Positions 25,708 through 34,542 of a stretch of DNA of 64,000 bases are shown here, in pieces (positions within the stretch are counted from its first letter, which is position 1; each line of letters begins with the position of its first letter). Below the pieces are notes generated by a model that saw only the letters and a list, made by a program, of their open reading frames with translations, was not told where the DNA came from and made no database searches. This DNA comes from Terribacillus halophilus (GTDB lineage Bacteria; Bacillota; Bacilli; Bacillales; Amphibacillaceae), in the NCBI RefSeq assembly GCF_900162685.1, contig NZ_LT727828.1, forward strand, positions 923,677-987,676, written 5' to 3'. A program made the translations under genes and the position numbers.

Positions 25708-26553
25708 ATGCATATGAACAAGGACTTGTATGTGTTTTTAGAGAAAAAGGCGAAGGAGCTTAATGAGAAATGGTATGAACAGCTGGATAAAACAAGCAGC
25801 TCTGGTGTATATGCTGCGACGGACCCAGAAACCGTAGATCACCTCAAACAACAAAACTACGAATTTCACCTTCATTTTTTCCGCATCTTTATTGAAGACA
25901 AGGAGACGTTTGAAAAGAGTTTCCAAGAGTGGATTTTGGATACTGCACGGGATGAGAACCATCTAAATACTCCTATTCATGAGATTATCCGAGAATTTAT
26001 GATTACGCGTGGACAGCATTTGGATCTAATTCGAGAATTTTATAACTTACATAAAGATACAATTGAACATCATATATTTGAAATGTGGAATCGCATTATC
26101 ATCAAAGCATTTGATGATGTTATTTTGAAATTTACGGAGGAAACGCACTATTATTCCAACCAAAAACTGCAAGCACAGCAGGAAATGATTAATGAGCTTA
26201 GCTCGCCAGTCATTTTATTAAATGATACAACCGCACTATTGCCGTTAGTTGGCGATATTGATACAAATCGTGCAAAGCTTATATTAGAAAATTCACTTCG
26301 TGAATGCACGGAAATGGATGTCGACTTGTTATTTATAGATCTGTCTGGTGTCATTATCATTGATACCATGGTAGCGCAACAGATTTTCTATTTAGTCGAT
26401 GCGCTTAAATTGGTGGGAGTGGAAACCGTTATTTCGGGCATGCGTCCAGAGATAGCCCAGACAGCGGTTCAACTTGGCGTAAGTTTTAATGCCAAAACAA
26501 CAGCAACGTTAACACAAGCAATCCGCACAAGCAACCAGATCTCTATTAATTGA
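25708..26553 (+). CDS. RsbR-type stressosome protein (STAS domain)
   Basis: This 281-residue protein is an RsbR paralogue. The N-terminal half (about 1-150) is a helical sensory domain of the RsbR type. The C-terminal STAS domain has FIDLSGVIIIDTMVAQQI and SGMRPEIAQTAVQLG, which keep the two threonines that RsbT phosphorylates in RsbR. Such proteins build the stressosome that triggers sigma-B. The start follows GGGAGG by nine bases; an earlier in-frame ATG at 25642 lies within the promoter. The sigma-B promoter suggests a feedback loop. It is isolated here from rsbS/rsbT, inside a flagellar region. Confidence 0.9.
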   Translation: MHMNKDLYVFLEKKAKELNEKWYEQLDKTSSSGVYAATDPETVDHLKQQNYEFHLHFFRIFIEDKETFEKSFQEWILDTARDENHLNTPIHEIIREFMITRGQHLDLIREFYNLHKDTIEHHIFEMWNRIIIKAFDDVILKFTEETHYYSNQKLQAQQEMINELSSPVILLNDTTALLPLVGDIDTNRAKLILENSLRECTEMDVDLLFIDLSGVIIIDTMVAQQIFYLVDALKLVGVETVISGMRPEIAQTAVQLGVSFNAKTTATLTQAIRTSNQISIN

Positions 26554-26616
26554 TTTGAAAATAATGCTATTTCTTGTTCCATCCTTTTCTCCTAGTGACT
26601 ACTTGTAAAAGAACTG

Positions 26617-27266
26617 ATGAAAGTAGAAAAAACAGCAGTAATTACTGGTTCAGCACAAGGTATTGGTAAAGCAATTGCAATGCATCTTGGCAAAGATAGT
26701 TTTAACATTGTCATCAGTGATTTTCTAGAAGACAAAGCATCTAAAACAGCGCAAGAATTGAAGGATAACGGTACCGAAACAACAAGTATCCCAGCAAACG
26801 TAATCAAGCGCGATTTTCTCCGCTTTCAGCAGTGAAGGAAGAGAGTTTGGATAAAATCTTCAGCATCAATATGAACGAACAGTCTTTAATATGCAAGCTG
26901 CTGCTGAGCAAATGAAATAAACATGGCGGCGGAAAAATCATTAATGTCAGCACTATCGGGCATAAAGGGGTTAGCTTGCTCGGGCTGTATTCGGCAACGA
27001 AATTTGCAGTACGCGGGTTAACTCAGGTTGCAGAACAATGGCACAGGATAAAATCACAGTTATCGCGTATTTCCCGGGTGTTGCGGCACGAGCATGTGGG
27101 AACGAATAGACGGAAAATATGGTCGTTTATATGGGGCGTGAACAAGAAGAAGCATTCGATAAATGCATTGGTAATATAGTGCTGGGCAGCAGTCAAGACC
27201 CAGAAGATGTAGCAAAATTTGTTTCTTATCTATCATCTGAAGACTCTAATTATATGACAGGATAAG
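26617..27266 (+). pseudogene. Decayed short-chain dehydrogenase (acetoin/diacetyl reductase type)
   Basis: An SDR gene broken by several frameshifts and stops. The first 73 codons are intact (cofactor site TGSAQGIGKAIA). After a break near 26830 the frame resumes with KIINVSTIG, YSATKFAVRGLTQ (the catalytic YxxxK) and, after further breaks, a C-terminal part ending in QDPEDVAKFVSYLSSEDSNYMTG. The middle with the NNAG motif is lost. Similarity in layout to butA-type acetoin reductases is my judgement. It lies between rsbR and the flaG promoter and is followed by a terminator. It is clearly non-functional as written. Confidence 0.85.
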
Positions 27267-27306
27267 AATGGCAGGATAGTCTATAGCTAATTATATATTG
27301 AGAGAG

Positions 27307-27334
27307 CGAGTACAGGTTACTGTGCTCGTTTTTT
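27307..27334 (+). terminator. Terminator after the SDR pseudogene
   Basis: Stem CGAGTACAG/CTGTGCTCG (one G-T pair), loop GTTA, followed by T6. It insulates the flaG operon. Confidence 0.88.
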
Positions 27335-27356
27335 GTGTTTTTTTATTCCCCATGCC

Positions 27357-27383
27357 TACACATATTAGTGATATTGCCGATAT
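27357..27383 (+). promoter_or_regulatory. Sigma-D-type promoter of flaG-fliD-fliS-fliT
   Basis: TACA at 27357-27360, a 15-nt spacer and a perfect GCCGATAT at 27376-27383. Only one base differs from the sigma-D consensus. Confidence 0.85.
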
Positions 27384-27417
27384 AAAAAGAAACACATGTG
27401 CAAGGAGTTGGCATTTG

Positions 27418-27768
27418 ATGATAGAAAAATTGTCTTCCAATTCACAACATGTCATACACCCGCCGGACGAAAAAAGTCCCGCAGCAGAAATCTTACTTCA
27501 ACAAAATGCTGTTCCACAAAAAAGTAACCAGTATACCGATTTCAATAAATCGGAGATAGAAAAGAAAGTTGAAACGATGAATCAGGTTCTTGAATCTGCC
27601 CATACCAATCTGAAGTTTGAGCTTCACGAAGAATTGGAACGTTATTATGTGGCAGTGGTAGATTCTGAAACACAAGAAGTTATAAAAGAGATCCCACCAA
27701 AGAAGTTATTGGATGCTTATGCAAAAATGGCAGAATTCATGGGACTTCTCGTAGATGAGAGAATATAA
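27418..27768 (+). CDS. flaG: Flagellar protein FlaG
   Basis: FlaG (YvyC) is a small protein linked to filament length control. The 116-residue product has a variable N-terminal part and the conserved FlaG core (LKFELHEELERYYVAVVDS, then EVIKEIPPKKLLDAYAKM). ATG 27418 has AAGGAG ten bases upstream; the longer frame from 27298 starts within the upstream terminator. It is first in the sigma-D operon, 15 bp before fliD. Confidence 0.9.
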   Translation: MIEKLSSNSQHVIHPPDEKSPAAEILLQQNAVPQKSNQYTDFNKSEIEKKVETMNQVLESAHTNLKFELHEELERYYVAVVDSETQEVIKEIPPKKLLDAYAKMAEFMGLLVDERI

Positions 27769-27783
27769 GGAGCTGGTGATCAA

Positions 27784-29331
27784 ATGGTAGATAGCGTATC
27801 TTCAAGTAGCAATTCCATGCGAGTAGGAGGGCTTGCATCCGGAATTGATACAGACTCCATTGTGGAGAAATTGATGAATGCCGAACGGCAGAAATTATAC
27901 AAAATGCAACAAGACCAAACGAAATTAACTTGGAAACAGGATGCTTTACGCGAAGTGAATACATCGCTGAAAAGTTTCGACACTGCAGCATTTGAAATGA
28001 GAAAAACTACTGCTTACAATGTTAAATCTACTGCCTCAACAAGTTCTGCAGTTACTGCAACTGCATCTTCCACTGCATCTAATGGATCTTATTCCATTCA
28101 GGTGGAACATCTTGCAAAGGCAGCAATCAATATAAGTAGCGGAGCTGTAGCTGCTGAGAGGACCTTTGACCCAGATGCGCCTATTGGCGAACAAGACTTT
28201 GTTGTTGATGGTGGGACCGCGAGAGTGGTAGCAGATGATTTGAAATTTTCCTTCACAACATATGATGAGGACGGAACGGCTGTTCCTCATCAGTTTAACG
28301 ACTTTAAGACTACTGACAGTTTGAACAGCATACTTCAAAAGATTACTGACTCTGATGCTGGAGTGCGAGCTTTTTATGATAAGCAGTCTGATCAGGTTGT
28401 GCTGGAAAAGAAAGATACCGGAAAATTTAACAAAGATGGTAAAGAAATTGAATTTAGTACCGATAACAACAAGTTTTTCACTGCATTCTTAAAGCTTGAT
28501 CAAGTGAATGAAAAAGGAGCTCAAGATGCTACGTTCACTTACAATGGACAACTAACCCTTACTTCCCATAAGAATAGCTATGAGGTGAGCGGCGTAAGCT
28601 TCCAGTTCGCCCAAGAAACGACACAGGCTGTTCAAGTATCTGTCAATAATGATGTGGACGCTGCTTTTAATAAAATTAAAGACTTTATCGATTCTTACAA
28701 TGAAATTGTAGAAAATGTTAACACAAAGCTTAGCGAAAAAGTGTATCGCGATTATACACCGTTAACGGATGAACAGAAAAAAGAAATGTCTGAAGATGAA
28801 ATTAAGCTTTGGGAAGAAAAAGCTAAAAGTGGTTTACTAAAAGGAGAGACGGCACTTCAGTCAGGTATGTATTCCCTTCGCTCCGCTTGGTATAACAAAG
28901 TTGACAATGAAGGGAAATATTCGCATCTGGCGGAGCTTGGAATAACGACTTCCGATAACTATCTTGATGATGGGAAACTTGTTATTGACGAGGATAAGTT
29001 AAAGGCGGCATTGCGTGAAAGCCCCCGTGATGTATACAAGCTTTTTTCCAATAACGCAGAGGGAGAAGGGCGTGGAATTATCAACCGCATTGAAGATACA
29101 TTGCAAGTGACGATGGATAACATAACCCATCGTGCAGGTAAGGCAGATCAAACAAACCAGCAGTTTACACTAGGAAGACGTCTGGTTGAAATTCAAACGC
29201 GTATTGATGACTTCCAAGATTACCTAACCCAAACTGAAGATCGTTATTGGCGCCAATTCTCGGCAATGGAACAAGCCATCAGCAAAATGAATTCACAATC
29301 CTCTTATATGATGTCCAACTTCGGAGGATAG
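27784..29331 (+). CDS. fliD: Flagellar filament cap protein FliD
   Basis: FliD (HAP2) caps the filament and helps insert flagellin. The 515 residues show the N-terminal FliD_N motif RVGGLASGIDTDSIVEKLM and the C-terminal FliD_C region (DRYWRQFSAMEQAISKMNSQ, coiled coil). The middle carries immunoglobulin-like repeats with FTYNGQLTL. The ribosome site AAGGAG precedes the start. It is in the flaG-fliD-fliS-fliT operon, 23 bp before fliS. Confidence 0.95.
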   Translation: MVDSVSSSSNSMRVGGLASGIDTDSIVEKLMNAERQKLYKMQQDQTKLTWKQDALREVNTSLKSFDTAAFEMRKTTAYNVKSTASTSSAVTATASSTASNGSYSIQVEHLAKAAINISSGAVAAERTFDPDAPIGEQDFVVDGGTARVVADDLKFSFTTYDEDGTAVPHQFNDFKTTDSLNSILQKITDSDAGVRAFYDKQSDQVVLEKKDTGKFNKDGKEIEFSTDNNKFFTAFLKLDQVNEKGAQDATFTYNGQLTLTSHKNSYEVSGVSFQFAQETTQAVQVSVNNDVDAAFNKIKDFIDSYNEIVENVNTKLSEKVYRDYTPLTDEQKKEMSEDEIKLWEEKAKSGLLKGETALQSGMYSLRSAWYNKVDNEGKYSHLAELGITTSDNYLDDGKLVIDEDKLKAALRESPRDVYKLFSNNAEGEGRGIINRIEDTLQVTMDNITHRAGKADQTNQQFTLGRRLVEIQTRIDDFQDYLTQTEDRYWRQFSAMEQAISKMNSQSSYMMSNFGG

Positions 29332-29354
29332 AGCGAAAAAGGAGTAATATAAAA

Positions 29355-29753
29355 ATGTCCGTACAAAATTATCAAGCGTACCAGCAGAATTCCGTTCAGA
29401 CTGCCTCCCCGGGGGAGCTGACACTTATGCTCTATAACGGCTGCATTAAATTCATCAAGTTCGCGCAGCAGGCATTCGAGAAGCAGGATATTGCGGCTAA
29501 GAACAAGAATATCCAGAAAGCGCAGAATATCGTGCGTGAGCTGATGATTACGCTTGATCCAGAAGTGCCGATTACAGATGAAATCATGCCTTTGTATGAT
29601 TTTATAAACCAGCAGCTGATCCAAGCAAACACAAAGAATGATCAAGAAGCACTAAACACAGCGATGGAACTCTTAATTGACTTCCGTGACACGTGGAAAG
29701 AAGTCGTAAAACAAACACGTCAGCAGCAATTTGGAAACGGAGCCAGTGTCTGA
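29355..29753 (+). CDS. fliS: Flagellar export chaperone FliS
   Basis: FliS binds the C-terminus of flagellin in the cytoplasm and stops premature assembly. The 132-residue helical protein has the family motif YQQNSVQTASPGELTLMLYNG near residue 10. In Bacillus FliS also works with FliW. ATG 29355 has AAAGGAG eleven bases upstream; the larger frame from 29247 overlaps fliD and is not needed. The stop overlaps the fliT start by one base. Confidence 0.95.
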   Translation: MSVQNYQAYQQNSVQTASPGELTLMLYNGCIKFIKFAQQAFEKQDIAAKNKNIQKAQNIVRELMITLDPEVPITDEIMPLYDFINQQLIQANTKNDQEALNTAMELLIDFRDTWKEVVKQTRQQQFGNGASV

Positions 29754-30106
29754 TGAACCGTGTGCAAGCATTGTATGATACGACACTTGAACTCGATACG
29801 CTCGTTTCGCAGCAGGTAACAGCGGAAAATCGGGAAGATGTCGTGCAATCCTTAACAGAGTTGATGGAAACACGCTCCCAACAGATGGAGGAGCTGCAGC
29901 CGCCCTTCTCTCCAGAGGAGGAGAAACTAGGTAGAGCGTTGCTACCTCTGAATGAGCGAATCAGCTCCAATGTGCAGCAAATTTTCGACCAGCTGAAAGT
30001 GGACATGCGGATCATCAAGAAACAGAAACAATCAGGCAAGAAGTATATCAATCCGTACGCGAGCATGCAGACGCTTGACGGCAGATTTCTAGATAAACGC
30101 AAATAA
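29753..30106 (+). CDS. fliT: Flagellar protein FliT
   Basis: FliT is a small helical chaperone, by family for FliD and export-gate partners. The 117-residue product (MNRVQALYDTTLELDTLV start) has coiled-coil potential over most of its length. The ATG overlaps the fliS stop (TGATG), so translation is coupled. Its stop codon lies at the edge of repeat copy 3, which may serve as the operon terminator. Confidence 0.88.
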   Translation: MNRVQALYDTTLELDTLVSQQVTAENREDVVQSLTELMETRSQQMEELQPPFSPEEEKLGRALLPLNERISSNVQQIFDQLKVDMRIIKKQKQSGKKYINPYASMQTLDGRFLDKRK

Positions 30107-30455
30107 AACGAGATTAATTCAGAATAAAAGCGAACGTATAATACATCATACTTTTACTTAATTTCTCTGACGGCTGCTGCCTCTCCAACTCTGCTGTTAC
30201 TGTTGGCTAAGAATAGCTTTTAAAGTAAGACACGAACAAGAAAATTGCTTTTTATGTTCGAGGAGTCTTCCTATTGCGCATACACTTAGGGAACACACAA
30301 ATCAGTGTAGGAAATACACTCCTGCAGGAAAGCGGAGTGTATTTCCGAAGCGGTGCTCTCATCTTAGTTTCCAATCCAAAAAATCCAAACAATTCCGTTG
30401 TTAATTGCAGTATTGTTTGGATTTTTATATAGCTTAAACTGTTATGCCCAGCCTC
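30107..30455 (-). repeat. Dispersed intergenic repeat, copy 3 (internally deleted)
   Basis: About 349 bp, in opposite orientation to copies 1 and 2. Its 5' end (right side, minus strand) is GAGGCTGGGCATAACAG; the other end is truncated at the fliT stop. The ATCCAAACAA hairpin is present (about 30385-30425). The central fold is reduced: GGAAATACACTCC joins almost directly to GGAGTGTATTTCC with a 10-nt insert, so the long GCGGGCGGCTGG loop is lost and a near-perfect short palindrome remains. After it, 80 bp lead to the hpf promoter. Confidence 0.75.
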
Positions 30456-30534
30456 GTTTTCTTCATGTCAATTTTTCTTGTCCAACTTGTGACGTTTTTC
30501 GACTATATTTCTTATTTTTCTGATTACTTTCATG

Positions 30535-30568
30535 GTTTATGAAGGAATTGTAAAGGGAATGTAGAAAG
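30535..30568 (+). promoter_or_regulatory. Sigma-B-type promoter of hpf, overlapping a sigma-H-like element
   Basis: GTTTAT at 30535-30540, a 14-nt spacer and GGGAAT at 30555-30560 resemble sigma-B. AGGAATT at 30543-30549 followed 11 nt later by GTAGAAAG resembles sigma-H. The B. subtilis orthologue yvyD is known to use both sigma factors. Confidence 0.6.
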
Positions 30569-30601
30569 TATCCTCATAAGGATGAAAGGAGGACACTTGT
30601 T

Positions 30602-31189
30602 ATGAAGTACAATATTCGTGGCGAGAATGTCGAGGCAACACAGGCAATCAAAGACTACATCGAGAAAAAGGTTGGCAAACTGGAGAGATATTTTGATTCT
30701 CCGGTAAATTCTGAGGTTCACGTGAACTTGAGTGTGCACAACAATGAGTCGAAGATTGAAGTGACAATTCCGATGAAGAACTTGCTCTTACGGGCTGAGG
30801 ATAATCATGTTGATCTGTATGCTGCGATTGATTTGGTTGTAACGAAGCTTGAGCGGCAAATCAGAAAGCATAAGACGAGAGTGAACCGCCGATCCCGTCA
30901 GAATGGTTCTGCACCAAAGCATGCATTCGCTGAGATGGAAAACGAAGGTGCTGCGACTGCAACAAATGCAGTGGTGACGACGGAGCCGGATGATGAAGCA
31001 GATTATAGCTCATTCGAAATTGTACGGAACAAGCGTTTTGACTTGAAACCAATGGATTCAGAAGAAGCAATCTTACAGATGGATATGCTTGGGCATAGCT
31101 TCTTCGTCTATACAAACTCGGCGACGAACGATACAAATGTCGTCTATAAACGAAAAGATGGCAGATATGGGCTGATTGAGCCTAATTAA
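30602..31189 (+). CDS. hpf: Long-form ribosome hibernation promoting factor
   Basis: Long HPF (YvyD) pairs 70S ribosomes into inactive 100S dimers in stationary phase and stress. Residues about 1-100 form the HPF/RaiA ribosome-binding domain (MKYNIRGENVEATQAIKDYI). A flexible linker (100-135) leads to the C-terminal dimerisation domain (about 140-195; KRFDLKPMDSEEAILQM and HSFFVYTN). Length, 195 residues, is slightly above the B. subtilis protein. The start has AAAGGAGG upstream. It is followed by a strong terminator. Confidence 0.95.
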   Translation: MKYNIRGENVEATQAIKDYIEKKVGKLERYFDSPVNSEVHVNLSVHNNESKIEVTIPMKNLLLRAEDNHVDLYAAIDLVVTKLERQIRKHKTRVNRRSRQNGSAPKHAFAEMENEGAATATNAVVTTEPDDEADYSSFEIVRNKRFDLKPMDSEEAILQMDMLGHSFFVYTNSATNDTNVVYKRKDGRYGLIEPN

Positions 31190-31204
31190 TGAAAACATAT
31201 GAGA

Positions 31205-31235
31205 CGGGCAGACGCATATGCGTCTGTCTTTTTTC
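31205..31235 (+). terminator. Terminator of hpf
   Basis: Stem GCAGACGC/GCGTCTGT extended by GAC/GTC, loop ATAT, followed by T6. Confidence 0.88.
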
Positions 31236-31256
31236 ATACGAGAACATAATTTAGCT

Positions 31257-31376
31257 CGTTTTACGAAAACAAAGAAAGAATATCTCAAAATTACTAGAAA
31301 AATGAGATGAAATCTGTCGGAAAGTGCCGAATTTGCTTGTTTTGTGAAGAAAGGCTCTCATCGTTTTCGTAAAACG
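31257..31376. repeat. Perfect 14-bp inverted repeat flanking 92 bp
   Basis: CGTTTTACGAAAAC at 31257-31270 and its exact complement GTTTTCGTAAAACG at 31363-31376. The space between has no gene. Each arm is itself nearly palindromic, so the arms may be two sites for one DNA-binding protein or the base of a long RNA stem. The right arm lies just ahead of the possible promoter of the small unit at 31442. Confidence 0.6.
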
Positions 31377-31441
31377 GCTGTTTTTCGTTTGGAGACGCAG
31401 GTGATATAAATAAGTTAGCTACAACAAAGGAGGTACTGACC

Positions 31442-31642
31442 ATCAGAAATTCAGATTATGCTGTCGACCGAGTCTCTCATCCACAACTCACACAGCATGA
31501 GCAGACGATCACACAGCTGCTTGAGATTATTGCAGCGACCAATCGAAGACTCGCGGAACTTCAATGGAAGCAGCAGCAGCTCGAGCGCTGGTGCATCGAA
31601 CAAATGCAGCGTGATTTGTCCTCCAAATCACGTGTCTTCTGA
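31442..31642 (+). CDS. Small uncharacterised coiled-coil protein with unusual start codon
   Basis: A strong AAAGGAGG (31427-31433) is followed eight bases later by ATC, from which a 66-codon frame runs to TGA. The product has a helical, glutamine-rich stretch (TQHEQTITQLLEIIAATNRR, AELQWKQQQLERW). No ATG, GTG or TTG sits at the right distance, so either ATC is used or an ATG was mutated. In another frame past the stop, a cysteine-rich tail (ECSNCKDYKYCEYP) extends to 31784, so the original protein may have been frameshifted. A terminator follows at 31799. I do not recognise the family. Confidence 0.4.
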   Translation: MRNSDYAVDRVSHPQLTQHEQTITQLLEIIAATNRRLAELQWKQQQLERWCIEQMQRDLSSKSRVF

Positions 31643-31798
31643 GGGGCAGTCATCCTTTTCCCCGCAAGACTCCACCAGAATGCCGCAGCCTTTCCCTCTT
31701 GAGGCTGCGCATTCCAATACCGGTGGCGTTCAAGCGGAATGTAGCAATTGCAAGGATTACAAGTATTGCGAATATCCGTCATAACTCCTTAAATGAAG

Positions 31799-31834
31799 GC
31801 GACGCCCCCGGGACTGGGTGTCGCTGATTTTTTA
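31799..31834 (+). terminator. Terminator before secA
   Basis: Stem GCGACGCCC/GGGTGTCGC (one G-T pair) with an 8-nt loop, then TGATTTTTTAA. It ends the small unit starting near 31400. Confidence 0.82.
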
Positions 31835-31862
31835 ATTTTACAGATGGGTCGATTTCCCTTTC

Positions 31863-31891
31863 TTGTAAACCGCGAAACCTAGTGTTATTAT
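31863..31891 (+). promoter_or_regulatory. Probable sigma-A promoter of secA
   Basis: TTGTAA at 31863-31868, a 17-nt spacer and TATTAT at 31886-31891, 44 bp before the secA start. Confidence 0.5.
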
Positions 31892-31934
31892 TATTTTTGG
31901 ACTATACTTTTTTGATTTAAAGAGGAGCGTTATT

Positions 31935-34451
31935 ATGCGTGGACTACTGAAACGGGTGTTTGGTGACGGCACGCAAAAACAAGTCAGCCGTGCCCAGAAA
32001 ACAGCCGAACAAATTGAAAGTTTAGCGGATGAATATAGAGCATATACAGATGAACAATTAAAAGAAAAAACGACAGAATTCAAGAATCGCTACCAAAAAG
32101 GCGAAACGTTGGATGACTTGCTGCCAGAAGCATTTGCGACAGTAAGAGAAGCAGCCGAACGTGTGCTTGGCATGCGTCCGTTCCATGTGCAGCTGCTCGG
32201 TGGTATTGCCATACATAATGGAAATATCGCAGAGATGAAGACAGGGGAAGGTAAAACACTCGCCAGCTCCCTGCCAGCGTATTTGAATGCATTATCCAAT
32301 GACGGCGTACACATCGTGACAGTCAATGACTATTTGGCTGGCCGTGATGCTGAGAATAACCGTCCTTTATTCGAATTCCTTGGATTGACTGTCGGACTGA
32401 ATAGTGTCGGTATGACGCGGGAACAGAAACAAGAAGCGTATGCAGCTGATATCACGTACAGCACGAACAATGAGCTAGGATTCGACTATCTTCGTGATAA
32501 TATGGTGCTGTATAAAAATCAAATGGTACAGCGACCGCTTAATTTCGCTATTGTCGATGAGGTCGACTCCATCTTAATTGACGAGGCGCGTACACCGCTG
32601 ATAATTTCCGGTTCAGCAGCGAAGTCAGCTAGTTTGTACACACAGGCGAATTCTTTTGTACGTGTGCTAAAGAATGAAGAAGATTATACGAACGATATAA
32701 AAACGAAATCTGTTCTGCTGACAGAAGAAGGTATCAACAAAGCAGAGAAGTTCTTTGGTATTGAAAACTTATTCGACCTGAAAAATGTTGCCATTACGCA
32801 CCATATTAATCAAGCGTTGAAAGCACATGTGACCATGCACCGGGATACGGATTATGTGGTAGAAGAAGGCGAAGTAGTGATCGTCGATAGCTTTACTGGA
32901 CGTCTGATGAAAGGCCGCCGCTATAGTGATGGTCTGCACCAGTCCATCGAGGCGAAAGAAGGATTGCAAATCCAGAATGAAAGCATGACACTCGCATCGA
33001 TTACGTTCCAAAACTACTTCCGTATGTACAAAAAGCTTGCAGGTATGACTGGTACGGCGAAGACAGAGGAAGAAGAATTCCGCAACATTTACAATATGGA
33101 CGTACTTGTTATTCCAACCAATAAGGAAATTACACGTCAAGATAAATCGGACTACATTTTCAAATCGATGGAAGGCAAATTCCGTGCAGTAGTAGAAGAA
33201 ATCAAGGCGCGTCATGAAACAGGACAGCCTGTGCTTGTCGGTACTGTAGCGGTAGAAACATCTGAGCTGATAAGCAAAATGCTGACTCGTGCCCGTGTTC
33301 CGCACAACGTCTTGAATGCGAAGAACCACCACCGGGAAGCGGAAATTATCGAAGACGCCGGTCAAAAAGGTGCGGTAACAATCGCAACGAACATGGCCGG
33401 ACGTGGTACAGATATTAAGCTTGGTGATGGTGTGCTGGAACTTGGCGGTCTTGCTGTTATCGGGACAGAGCGTCACGAATCACGCCGAATCGATAACCAG
33501 CTGCGCGGACGTTCCGGACGTCAGGGTGATCCTGGTGTTACGCAGTTCTACTTATCGATGGAAGATGAGCTGATGCGCCGTTTTGGTTCAGATAATATGC
33601 GCAATATGATGGAGCGTCTTGGTATGGATGACGATACACCAATTGAGAGTAAGATGGTGTCTCGTGCGGTAGAATCCGCTCAGAAACGAGTAGAAGGAAA
33701 TAACTTTGATTCTCGTAAAACGGTTCTATCTTATGATGATGTGCTTCGTGAACAACGTGAGATTATCTACAAACAGCGCTTTGAAGTAATCGATAACCAA
33801 GATCTGCATGAGATTATCGATGAAATGGTGAGAGATACAGTTCATATGGTTGTACGTGCGCATACAGCAGAAGAGTCTGAGGAAGCTTGGGCATTAGATG
33901 CTTTAGTAGAATATGCACATGCAAACTTACTGCCGCAGGACAAGCTAACTGTTGATGAACTGAAAAACAAAGATGAAGAAGAAATCGAAGAACTGCTCAT
34001 GGAGAAAATTCATGCGCATCTGAAACAAAAAGAAGAAGAAATGACCCCAGATCAAATGCGTGAATTTGAGAAGGTTATTCTGCTCCGTACAGTTGATACG
34101 AAATGGATGGATCATATCGATCAGATGGATCAGCTGCGTCAAGGTATTCATTTACGCGCTTACGGTCAAAATGACCCGCTTCGTGAATATCAGATGGAAG
34201 GCTACAACATGTTCGAAGAAATGGTAACATCCATTAAAGAAGAAGTAACACGTTATGTGCTGAAAGCAGAAATACGCGATAACTTGCAGCGTGAGCAAGT
34301 TGCTAAAGGCGTTCAAGCTGTCAGCGGAGACGATACGCAAGCAGAGAAGAAAAAGAAAAAAACGCCAGCTGTGAAAGCTGATACGGTGGGGAGAAATGAT
34401 CCGTGCCCATGCGGCAGCGGCAAGAAATACAAAAACTGCCACGGGCAGTGA
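31935..34451 (+). CDS. secA: Protein translocase ATPase SecA
   Basis: SecA drives preproteins through SecYEG. The 838 residues show Walker A MKTGEGKT near residue 100, [15 protein letters not shown] (DEAD motif and following) near residue 207, the cross-linking domain, the helicase motif [10 protein letters not shown] near residue 490 and the C-terminal zinc site ([14 protein letters not shown]) that binds SecB or lipids. The site GAGGAG precedes the ATG. Length matches the Bacillus protein. It is followed 91 bp later by prfB, with a hairpin between. Confidence 0.97.
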   Translation: MRGLLKRVFGDGTQKQVSRAQKTAEQIESLADEYRAYTDEQLKEKTTEFKNRYQKGETLDDLLPEAFATVREAAERVLGMRPFHVQLLGGIAIHNGNIAEMKTGEGKTLASSLPAYLNALSNDGVHIVTVNDYLAGRDAENNRPLFEFLGLTVGLNSVGMTREQKQEAYAADITYSTNNELGFDYLRDNMVLYKNQMVQRPLNFAIVDEVDSILIDEARTPLIISGSAAKSASLYTQANSFVRVLKNEEDYTNDIKTKSVLLTEEGINKAEKFFGIENLFDLKNVAITHHINQALKAHVTMHRDTDYVVEEGEVVIVDSFTGRLMKGRRYSDGLHQSIEAKEGLQIQNESMTLASITFQNYFRMYKKLAGMTGTAKTEEEEFRNIYNMDVLVIPTNKEITRQDKSDYIFKSMEGKFRAVVEEIKARHETGQPVLVGTVAVETSELISKMLTRARVPHNVLNAKNHHREAEIIEDAGQKGAVTIATNMAGRGTDIKLGDGVLELGGLAVIGTERHESRRIDNQLRGRSGRQGDPGVTQFYLSMEDELMRRFGSDNMRNMMERLGMDDDTPIESKMVSRAVESAQKRVEGNNFDSRKTVLSYDDVLREQREIIYKQRFEVIDNQDLHEIIDEMVRDTVHMVVRAHTAEESEEAWALDALVEYAHANLLPQDKLTVDELKNKDEEEIEELLMEKIHAHLKQKEEEMTPDQMREFEKVILLRTVDTKWMDHIDQMDQLRQGIHLRAYGQNDPLREYQMEGYNMFEEMVTSIKEEVTRYVLKAEIRDNLQREQVAKGVQAVSGDDTQAEKKKKKTPAVKADTVGRNDPCPCGSGKKYKNCHGQ

Positions 34452-34458
34452 CGCCTAC

Positions 34459-34486
34459 GAACCTGTGCAGGTTGTTGCACAGGTTC
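34459..34486 (+). other. Perfect hairpin between secA and prfB, no T-run
   Basis: An 11-bp perfect stem (GAACCTGTGCA with its complement) and 6-nt loop. It is followed by TGTCGCGG, not by a T-run, so it is not a standard terminator. It may protect the secA transcript end or slow the polymerase. Confidence 0.55.
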
Positions 34487-34542
34487 TGTCGCGGTCATAG
34501 CGTATAATAGGATTTGTCAGAGAAACTAATGAGGTGAAGAAT

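Noticed and set aside
31458..31784. 108-codon frame starting at ATG 31458
   Set aside because: The first part is a serine-rich shadow of the better coiled-coil frame and lacks a ribosome site; only its cysteine-rich tail may be real and is discussed as a possible frameshift.
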